Assembly: GCA_031127185.1 (NCBI GenBank)
Contig: JARIET010000003.1
Location: 1 to 23,373 of the forward strand
Direction of reading: 5' to 3'
Source: Gemmatimonadota bacterium
Lineage (GTDB): Bacteria > Gemmatimonadota > Gemmatimonadetes > Gemmatimonadales > Gemmatimonadaceae
DNA: 23,373 nucleotides
How positions within the stretch are numbered: the stretch's first letter is position 1; every line of letters begins with the position of its first letter. Shown here piece by piece: positions 8,201 through 14,095 of this stretch. Position numbers and translations under genes: made by a program. The notes under the pieces were generated by a model. That model was not told where the DNA came from, searched no databases, and saw only the letters and a list, made by a program, of their open reading frames with translations.

Positions 8201-8588
8201 CCAACTCACGGCCGACGACCTGACCATCCTGCGAAAGGCGAGCGGCTCGCTGGTGGTGCAGCAGGAAGGTGCCCTGTTTGCCGCGATCGACCCGACGGTA
8301 ACGCCGCTGTTGCGCGCTGAGGGGATTGCGAGAGAGTTGGTGAGCCGTACGCAACGACTGCGTAAAGAAACCGGACTCGAGGTGAGCGACCGTATTATCC
8401 TGCATGTCGCCGGACCGGCATCCGTAACCGATGCCGCGAAGTCGCACCGCGAGTGGATCGCGGGGGAAGTGTTGGCGCGGGACATCGTGATTGGCGACGC
8501 GATGTCGGACGAAACTCTTGCCGCGCGCGCTGTGTCCGTCGAACTCGACGGAGCCACGGCACATCTCGCCCTTACCAGGGACAGCTGA
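5250..8588 (+). CDS. ileS: Isoleucyl-tRNA synthetase, type 2 with GIHH signature
   Basis: This 1112-residue class I synthetase charges tRNA-Ile. The ATP-site motif normally written HIGH reads G69-I70-H71-H72 here. KMSKS is intact at 647-651. The Rossmann fold is interrupted by the CP1 editing domain, which includes [13 protein letters not shown], the threonine-rich segment of that domain. [16 protein letters not shown] and [22 protein letters not shown] are classical IleRS blocks. The C-terminal region after the anticodon domain ([14 protein letters not shown]) is of the eukaryote-like type-2 form, which is generally tolerant of mupirocin. Start GTG 5250 overlaps the previous stop; ATG 5274 is an alternative. 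Two G-rich decamer repeats are inserted in frame in linkers. Genes downstream follow the ileS-ylyA-lspA-ylyB order of Bacillus. Confidence 0.97.
   Translation: [1112 protein letters not shown]
5932..5969 (+). repeat. G-rich decamer repeat inside ileS (copy 1)
   Basis: About 3.8 imperfect units of a 10-mer, best unit GGGACGTGGG, are read in frame as a loop around [13 protein letters not shown] in the editing-domain region. Four G-runs of three or more with spacers of 4 to 7 bases fit a G-quadruplex pattern on the coding strand. Confidence 0.6.
7774..7806 (+). repeat. G-rich decamer repeat inside ileS (copy 2)
   Basis: Two exact GGGACGTGGG units and a degenerate third (GGGACTAGCGGGG) encode the loop [13 protein letters not shown]. 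The loop lies between the anticodon-binding domain and the C-terminal part. The unit is the same as at 5932-5969. The pattern G3-N4-G6-N4-G6-N6-G4 fits a G-quadruplex. Confidence 0.65.
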
Positions 8589-8590
8589 CG

Positions 8591-9019
8591 ATGGCTCCAA
8601 CGAGCGCTGGCGAAAAGGACAAGTCCTTCAAGCCGATGAACAAGAAGAACCTCAATCATTTCGAGAAGCGCTTGCTTGAGGAGCGCCGGCGCGTGCTGAA
8701 GGAACTCGGTCACTACGACGAGACCTTCGGCAACACGCCGCAGGGCGCGGACGGCGACCTGTCGTCGTATTCGTTCCACATGGCCGATCAGGGTACGGAC
8801 GCGATGGAGCGCGAAAAGGCATTTCTCTTTGCCAGCCAGGAAGGGCGTTTCCTCTGGCATATCGACGAAGCATTGCGCCGACTCTACAAGAAACCCGAAT
8901 CGTTCGGCAAGTGCCACAGCTGTGGCGGCGAGATTGCCTTCGAGCGCCTCGACGCCCTGCCGCATGCCCGCTTCTGCATCAACTGCAAGCAGAAAGAGGA
9001 AGATGGGAAACGCGGATAA
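8591..9019 (+). CDS. TraR/DksA-type zinc-finger protein (YlyA/YocK-like)
   Basis: This 142-residue protein has a helical hairpin region (about 20-105) and a C-terminal four-cysteine zinc finger: C108-x2-C111 and C129-x2-C132, in KCHSCGGEI and RFCINCKQK. This fold is shared by DksA-like proteins that enter the RNA polymerase secondary channel. MADQGTDAMEREKAF at the presumed hairpin tip has the acidic D-x3-D spacing. Start ATG 8591 lies 2 bp after the ileS stop and has AGGG about 10 bases upstream; M16 at 8636 is an alternative. The open frame extends further upstream into ileS, but that part reads as shadow sequence. Its position between ileS and lspA equals that of ylyA in Bacillus. I cannot tell whether it affects transcription. 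Confidence 0.88.
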   Translation: MAPTSAGEKDKSFKPMNKKNLNHFEKRLLEERRRVLKELGHYDETFGNTPQGADGDLSSYSFHMADQGTDAMEREKAFLFASQEGRFLWHIDEALRRLYKKPESFGKCHSCGGEIAFERLDALPHARFCINCKQKEEDGKRG

Positions 9020-9650
9020 CGGGGATCAGCAGCCCGGATTTCGCGGATACGACGGCGTGACGGCGAAGCCCCTCGTGCGGCCGCGGCTCGTCGCGGCGAT
9101 CGTCGCGGGGATTGTCGTCGCCGACCAGATCACCAAACTGGTCGCCGTCGACTTTCTTGGCGCGCCCTATTTGCCGCATAGCGTCATTGGGAACACGGTC
9201 CGTTTGACACTCGTCTACAACCCGGGCGCGGCGTTTGGCCTGCACCTCGGTCCGTATTCGCGCTGGATATTCACCGCACTCACCATGGGCGCGCTGGCGC
9301 TCCTCTGGCAACTCTACCGGGACACGCGGGCCAACGAGCGCTGGCGGGTCCTGGCCATCGCCTGTGTCACCGGCGGTGCTATCGGCAACTTGATTGACCG
9401 GCTCCGTTCGAGCCGCGGTGTCGTCGACTTCCTCGACGTCGGCATCGGAACTACGCGCTGGCCGACGTTCAACGTCGCCGATATCGCCGTCAGTTGCGGC
9501 GCCGTCCTGCTCGCCATCGTGCTCTGGCGCGAGGACGCGACGCGCCATGCCGCTTCCGGCTCACCTGATGTCGCAGATCCGACGAACGCCGCCCCCGCCA
9601 CCGACCCCGCCCACTCCGCTCCCGCCGCCGACGCACCGATTCGCGGTTGA
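9003..9650 (+). CDS. lspA: Lipoprotein signal peptidase (signal peptidase II)
   Basis: LspA is an inner-membrane aspartic protease that removes the signal peptide from prolipoproteins after lipidation. Hydrophobic segments lie at about 28-45, 84-98, 117-128 and 158-175. The catalytic aspartates are D132 in GNLIDRL (with N129) and D160 in FNVADIAV. VYNPGAAFGL is the conserved loop that follows the first periplasmic part. Start ATG 9003 overlaps the zinc-finger gene by 17 bp and has AGAGG just upstream. The protein has 215 residues, longer than typical because of an N-terminal extension of about 25 residues and an Ala/Pro-rich tail after residue 180. The DNA of that tail also encodes the N-terminus of the next gene in another frame. 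Confidence 0.95.
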   Translation: MGNADNGDQQPGFRGYDGVTAKPLVRPRLVAAIVAGIVVADQITKLVAVDFLGAPYLPHSVIGNTVRLTLVYNPGAAFGLHLGPYSRWIFTALTMGALALLWQLYRDTRANERWRVLAIACVTGGAIGNLIDRLRSSRGVVDFLDVGIGTTRWPTFNVADIAVSCGAVLLAIVLWREDATRHAASGSPDVADPTNAAPATDPAHSAPAADAPIRG

Positions 9651-10605
9651 GGATGGAGAAGCGGGAACGCGGCTCGACGTCCTCGTCGGGCAGCGCTTGT
9701 CGTTGTCGCGCACGCAAGCCGCTACGCTGATTGCCGATGGGCGAGTGCAAGTGGCCGGTCGCGCGGAACGGGCCAGCTTCAAGGCCGAGAGCGGCGTCGA
9801 GGTGACGGTGCACGTGCCGGAACCGGTCGGCCGTGAGGTGCTCGCGGAGCAGATCCCGATCAGCGTGGTCTTTGAGGACGAAGACATTCTGGTGGTGGAC
9901 AAGGCAGCCGGAATGGTTGTGCACCCGGCGCCAGGGAACTGGACCGGAACCCTCGTCAATGCCCTCAAGGGCCGTGGTCAGGCGTTGGCCAATGCAGGAA
10001 ACGAGGATCGTGCAGGGCTCGTGCATCGGCTCGACAAGGAAACGTCGGGCCTGATGATTGTGGCCAAGTCGGAACGCGCCCACCGCGTGCTCGCCAAGGC
10101 CATTTCGGAACGGCGGGTCGCGCGCCGCTACGCCGCCCTCTGCTGGGGCCACGTGAAGGGCGACGACATCACCGTCGATGCGCCCATCGCGCGCGACCCG
10201 AACGATCGCAAGCGGATGGCAATCGTGGCCGCCGGCCGGGCTGCGAAGACGGACTTCCACCGGTTGGCCCGGTTCACGAGTACCGACCTGCTGCGCGCCC
10301 ACCTGCACTCGGGGCGGACGCACCAGATTCGCGTGCATCTCGCCTCCATCGGACACCCCGTGGTGGGCGACGACACGTACGGTGGCGGAGGGGCCCGCCG
10401 GCTCGTGGCGCTGCCCCCGAAACGGCAGTTTTTACACGCCGCCTGGCTGCGGTTTCGGCACCCGGGGTCGAACGAGGAACTCGACTTCCGTGCGCCGCTG
10501 CCGCCTGAGCTTCGAACGTCGCTTGGCGCGGTGTCGGAGACCCCCGAAATAATTGCCCACCCGGATCCCTTGGAGTACCTTGGCTTCTATAGAGTCGACG
10601 ACTGA
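9547..10605 (+). CDS. rluD: RluD-type 23S rRNA pseudouridine synthase
   Basis: The enzyme isomerises uridines to pseudouridine in RNA. An N-terminal S4 RNA-binding domain (RLDVLVGQRLSLSRTQAATL) precedes the RluA-family catalytic domain. The catalytic aspartate is D163 in GLVHRLDKETSGL. HSGRTHQIRVHLA and HPVVGDDTYGG are further family blocks. Homology begins only at about 9637 (HRFAVEDGEAGTRLD), and no start codon lies between 9570 and there. The gene must therefore start at ATG 9568 or 9547, 83 to 104 bp inside lspA. I chose 9547 because GAGGA lies 11 bases upstream; 9568 is possible. The extra N-terminus is a proline run. The position after lspA matches ylyB of Bacillus. Exact target uridines cannot be told from sequence. 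Confidence 0.93.
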   Translation: MPLPAHLMSQIRRTPPPPPTPPTPLPPPTHRFAVEDGEAGTRLDVLVGQRLSLSRTQAATLIADGRVQVAGRAERASFKAESGVEVTVHVPEPVGREVLAEQIPISVVFEDEDILVVDKAAGMVVHPAPGNWTGTLVNALKGRGQALANAGNEDRAGLVHRLDKETSGLMIVAKSERAHRVLAKAISERRVARRYAALCWGHVKGDDITVDAPIARDPNDRKRMAIVAAGRAAKTDFHRLARFTSTDLLRAHLHSGRTHQIRVHLASIGHPVVGDDTYGGGGARRLVALPPKRQFLHAAWLRFRHPGSNEELDFRAPLPPELRTSLGAVSETPEIIAHPDPLEYLGFYRVDD

Positions 10606-11029
10606 TTTTCAGGGTCGCCGGCTGCTCCGATTTCGGGCCGCCGGCACGGCGTGTGCCTGCGACCTGGGCGCGGTACGGGAGATCGTGCGCGGGCGCCCGC
10701 TGGCCCGATTGCCTGGGGCGCCTGCCTGGGTGCCGGGGATCATGAACCTCCGCGGCACGCTGGTCACGGTCGTGGACCTGTCCGTACGCCTTGGCGCGGC
10801 GCCGGTCGGCCCACCGCGGGTCGTGATGGTGGTGGAGGGGGCCGGAAAGCGCTTCGGGTTGGGTGTGGAATCGGTGCAGGGTGTGGCCGATATCACAGAA
10901 GAACTGATGGAACCGCTCGATGCTCAACGCAACTCGGGCGGCGTTGTCGGGGCGCTGGCACACCTTCCCGATGGTGTAACGCAGTGGTGCGAGATCGATG
11001 TGATCGCCAGGGAGAGTCTGGCGGGGTGA
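10580..11029 (+). CDS. cheW: CheW-like chemotaxis coupling protein
   Basis: This protein of about 149 residues is a single CheW domain, an SH3-like adaptor that links CheA to receptors. Signatures are LLRFRAAGTACACDLGAVRE, RLPGAPAWVPGIMNLRGT and LVTVVDLSVRLG. Its start is TTG 10580 with GGAG at 10572-10575. An earlier TTG at 10553 lacks a ribosome site. It begins 26 bp inside rluD, so the chemosensory genes are joined without a gap to the housekeeping genes. The C-terminal part is less conserved but ends with the CheW-type segment GVTQWCEIDVIARE. Confidence 0.92.
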   Translation: MASIESTTDFQGRRLLRFRAAGTACACDLGAVREIVRGRPLARLPGAPAWVPGIMNLRGTLVTVVDLSVRLGAAPVGPPRVVMVVEGAGKRFGLGVESVQGVADITEELMEPLDAQRNSGGVVGALAHLPDGVTQWCEIDVIARESLAG

Positions 11030-11065
11030 GGGCGAGGGCGAACGACACCTACCGACGAGGATGAT

Positions 11066-11428
11066 GTGGCGCACACAGTCTTGATCTGCGATGACGCGAT
11101 CTTCATGCGAACGATGGTCGGCGACATCCTTCAACAGGCCGGGTTCGATGTGGTGGGCGAGGCAGAGACCGGCCGGGACGCCGTTGAGAAATACAAACAG
11201 TTGCGCCCGGACCTCGTCACGATGGACATCGTGATGCCGGACATGGGCGGTATCGATGCCGTTCGGGAGATCACCTCGTTCGATCCGGGCGCCAAGGTGC
11301 TGATGTGCAGCGCGATGGGGCAGCAGGCGCTCGTGGTGGAGGCGATCCAGGCCGGGGCCAAGGACTTCGTTGTGAAGCCGTTCCAACCGAGCCGCGTGCT
11401 GGAGGCGGTGCAGCGCGTCCTGGGGTAG
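11066..11428 (+). CDS. cheY: CheY-type single-domain response regulator
   Basis: This 120-residue receiver domain has no output domain. The acidic pair is D9-D10 (LICDDAIFMR), the phospho-acceptor is D54 (VTMDIVMPDM), the switch Ser is S82 (MCSAMGQQ), and the lysine is K104 (FVVKPF). All residues needed for phosphorylation are present. Its start is GTG 11066 with GAGG at 11057-11060. It lies directly before cheA, its probable kinase, and a CheC phosphatase gene follows. Its partner may be a motor or one of the TPR, PATAN or roadblock proteins downstream; the sequence does not decide this. Confidence 0.96.
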   Translation: MAHTVLICDDAIFMRTMVGDILQQAGFDVVGEAETGRDAVEKYKQLRPDLVTMDIVMPDMGGIDAVREITSFDPGAKVLMCSAMGQQALVVEAIQAGAKDFVVKPFQPSRVLEAVQRVLG

Positions 11429-11438
11429 TCCGCTCTCC

Positions 11439-13466
11439 ATGGCGCTCGACGCATCCCGCTACGCTGAACTCTTCCGGAGCGAAAGTCAGGACCAGCTCCA
11501 GACGATAAACCGTGCGCTGCTGACCATCGAGTCGGCGCGTGGCGACGCCTCATCGGCCGCCACGGCCGCCGCCGTGGCGGAAGTCTTCCGCGCTGTGCAC
11601 ACGGTCAAGGGCATGAGCGCGACAATGGGATACCAGGCCGTGGCAGAGTATGCCCACGAGCTGGAGTCGCTGCTCGACCGCATGCGCGGCGAGGGTGCGG
11701 CGGTCACAATGCCGGTGATGGATGCGCTCTTCGCGGCTGCTGATGCGCTCGAGCATGGGATTGGCGAGGCGTCCGAGGCCGCGCCGCGCACGGAAGCGAT
11801 GACCAACGCGTTGCACCGGTTGTCCGGCGCATTTCGCGCCGCTGGGGGCGAGAACGCGGTGAGCGATGCGGCGCGAACCGGCGTAACGCCCGGCGCCGCC
11901 CATCGCGCATCGGGAGCGCTGCACCGAGTGTCCGGCGCCGTGGCCGCCGAGCCCCTCGTGGAAGCGGACTCGGGCCCCACTGTTGTCGATCCCTTTGATG
12001 GGCCGGGCGTGATCATTCGCATCCGGCAGTCGGCGACGACGACCCTTCCCGGCGTCCGGGCATTCATCGTCACGCAGAAGCTGGCGGCGATTGGCGAGGT
12101 CGCCGCCGTCAGTCCCCCGCTTGAGCAGCTGCAGGCCGCTGAGGCGCCCCAGGGATTTGCCGTGCGCCTGGTGACTGGGGCCGACGCCGCGGCCATCGAA
12201 GCCGCCGTTCGCAGCGCTGGCGACGTCGACACGGTGCATGTGGACATGCTTGGCCGCGCCCGGAAACGTGCTGCCGGACCAGCCGATGAGCCGATCGCCG
12301 AGACGACATCGGCCCGGGTGCGGCAGGTGAAGATCGACCTTTCGCGGCTCGACACGATGATGAACCTCGTTGGCGAACTCGTCATCGCGCGCGGCCGGTT
12401 GGTCCAACTCACGGCAGGTAGCCCGGACCCTGCGCTCGACGAATCCGTGACCCAGATGGCGCACCTCGTTGGCGAGTTGCAACGCGAGATCACCGCCAGT
12501 CGCATGGTGCCGGTTGGTCAGGTGTTCGATCGCTTTCCGCGCATGGTGCGCGACGCCGCGCGCGGGCTCGGCAAGGACGTGCGCTTCGAAGTGGAGGGTC
12601 GCGACATTGAGCTGGATCGGTCGCTGCTCGACGAAATGGCTGAGCCGCTCGTGCACTTGCTGCGCAACGCGATCGACCACGGGCTCGAGGGACCAGCGGA
12701 GCGGACGGCAGAGGGCAAACCTGCGGCCGGAACACTCTTCCTGTCGGCCACCCGCGAGCGCTCGGCCGTGGTGATTCGCGTGCAGGATGATGGCCGGGGT
12801 ATCAATCGGGCTCGCGTGCTCGAGCGGGCGCGCGTCAGCGGGCTGGTGGACGCGGGGGTACGCGATCTCGACGACGCGGACCTGTTGCGCTGCCTCGCCC
12901 ACCCCGGTTTCTCCACGAAAGACTCGGTCACAGGACTGTCTGGCCGTGGCGTGGGCGTCGACGCCGTCGTGAACAAAGTCCGCAGCCTTGGCGGCTCCGT
13001 GGAACTCCACACCGCGCTGGGAGCAGGGTCGAGTTTCACGCTTCGGCTGCCGCTCACCGTTGCGATCGTGCGTGCGCTCCTCGCCCGCGCAGGCGGGGAA
13101 CACTACGCACTTCCGCTGACGCACGTGCGCGAGACCCTGGAATGGGGCCCGGACAGTGTGCGCCAGGTGAACGGCACGGATGTGCTGGTACTCCGCGACG
13201 AGGTGCTGCCGCTCGTCGACCTGCGCGATGTCGTGCAGCTCCGGGGTGTGCGGGCCGCAAACGCCACGCGGGAGATCGTCGTGGTTGAGCGCGGCGAGCG
13301 GCGGACCGGGCTGGTGGTGGACGAGTTGCTCGGGCAGGACGAAATCGTGGTGAAGCAGTTCGACGCGGCGCGTGGTGAAGCCACCGCTGCGGGGCTGTTC
13401 ACCGGCGCGACGATCCTCGCGGATGGCGCTCCGGCATTGATCATGGACCTCGCAAGCCTCCTCTAG
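11439..13466 (+). CDS. cheA: Chemotaxis histidine kinase CheA
   Basis: This 675-residue kinase has the full CheA order. The N-terminal HPt domain carries phospho-acceptor H54 in FRAVHTVKGMSA. A response-regulator-binding P2-like domain lies at about 190-272, followed by the dimerisation helices (about 290-355, LSRLDTMMNLVGELVIARGRL). The kinase domain has N410 and H414 (LRNAIDHGLEG), DDGRGIN (450-456) and GRGVG (502-506). A C-terminal CheW-like domain starts at about 540. An Ala/Gly-rich linker (about 115-185) separates HPt from P2. All catalytic residues are present, so it should be active. It starts 10 bp after cheY. No receptor gene is in the window. Confidence 0.97.
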   Translation: MALDASRYAELFRSESQDQLQTINRALLTIESARGDASSAATAAAVAEVFRAVHTVKGMSATMGYQAVAEYAHELESLLDRMRGEGAAVTMPVMDALFAAADALEHGIGEASEAAPRTEAMTNALHRLSGAFRAAGGENAVSDAARTGVTPGAAHRASGALHRVSGAVAAEPLVEADSGPTVVDPFDGPGVIIRIRQSATTTLPGVRAFIVTQKLAAIGEVAAVSPPLEQLQAAEAPQGFAVRLVTGADAAAIEAAVRSAGDVDTVHVDMLGRARKRAAGPADEPIAETTSARVRQVKIDLSRLDTMMNLVGELVIARGRLVQLTAGSPDPALDESVTQMAHLVGELQREITASRMVPVGQVFDRFPRMVRDAARGLGKDVRFEVEGRDIELDRSLLDEMAEPLVHLLRNAIDHGLEGPAERTAEGKPAAGTLFLSATRERSAVVIRVQDDGRGINRARVLERARVSGLVDAGVRDLDDADLLRCLAHPGFSTKDSVTGLSGRGVGVDAVVNKVRSLGGSVELHTALGAGSSFTLRLPLTVAIVRALLARAGGEHYALPLTHVRETLEWGPDSVRQVNGTDVLVLRDEVLPLVDLRDVVQLRGVRAANATREIVVVERGERRTGLVVDELLGQDEIVVKQFDAARGEATAAGLFTGATILADGAPALIMDLASLL

Positions 13467-13486
13467 CCGCACGCGCGCGGACCCCG

Positions 13487-14095
13487 ATGAACGATCTCAA
13501 GAACCTCTCTCCCGGCCAGCTTGACGCGCTTCGCGAAGTCGCGAACATCGGCGCGGGCCACGCGGCCACGGCGCTTTCGCAGATGACGGGCCAGCGCATC
13601 ATGATCAGTGTGCCCACGGTCAACGTGGCGCCGCTCGAGGATGTGCCAAACCAGATCAGCGACGGTGAGGAGCCGGTGGCGGCCGTGTTGATGCGGATGA
13701 TGGGTGACCTCACGGGCATGACGCTGCTCGTTTTCCCGAAAGCGACGGCGCTGGAGGTGGCCGGGCTGATGATGCGCCGGCCCGCCGTGGAATTCGGGAT
13801 GATAGAGCAATCGGCCATCAAGGAGGCCGGGAATATCCTCAGTTCGGCGTACATGAACGCGCTTTCGGAGTTCATGGGGATGATCCTCATGCCGTCGCCG
13901 CCGTCCCTGGCGGTGGATCACTCGCAGGCGGTGCTCAGCTCCACCTATGTCGAAGTGTCGCCGACGGCCGGGGTCGTCCTGTGCGTGGAGAGCGAGTTCA
14001 TCCTCACCGACGCCAAGACCCGTGTGCGCGGCCTGTTTCTCCTGCTCCCGGATCCGCCGAGTCTCGCGGCCATCCTGAGGTCGCTCCGGGTCTGA
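13487..14095 (+). CDS. cheC: CheC-type CheY-phosphate phosphatase
   Basis: This 202-residue protein carries the two E-x2-N phosphatase motifs of the CheC/CheX/FliY family: E17/N20 in LREVANIGAGHAATAL and E113/N116 in AIKEAGNILSSAY. In this family these residues hydrolyse the phosphoryl group of CheY. Both sites are intact. It follows cheA by 20 bp and overlaps the next start as TGATG. In many bacteria CheC works with the deamidase CheD, which is absent from the window. It most likely resets the CheY encoded upstream. Confidence 0.93.
   Translation: MNDLKNLSPGQLDALREVANIGAGHAATALSQMTGQRIMISVPTVNVAPLEDVPNQISDGEEPVAAVLMRMMGDLTGMTLLVFPKATALEVAGLMMRRPAVEFGMIEQSAIKEAGNILSSAYMNALSEFMGMILMPSPPSLAVDHSQAVLSSTYVEVSPTAGVVLCVESEFILTDAKTRVRGLFLLLPDPPSLAAILRSLRV

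Noticed and set aside
8453..8590. Upstream extension of the zinc-finger gene into ileS (46 extra residues)
   Set aside because: The extension is Arg/Gly-rich, reads out of frame with ileS, and has no homology to DksA-like N-termini. ATG 8591 fits better.
5925..8600. An 891-codon open frame on the - strand opposite ileS
   Set aside because: It lies fully antisense to a well-supported synthetase, its translation is Arg/His/Pro-rich low-quality sequence, and no family motif appears. High GC content makes such shadow frames common.
11550..13472. A 640-codon open frame on the - strand opposite cheA
   Set aside because: It is antisense to a CheA with all catalytic residues. Its composition is that of a GC-rich shadow frame.
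13981..14094. Upstream extension of the giant TPR gene into cheC
   Set aside because: The extra residues are shadow sequence of cheC. The TGATG overlap start at 14095 is more typical of this cluster.
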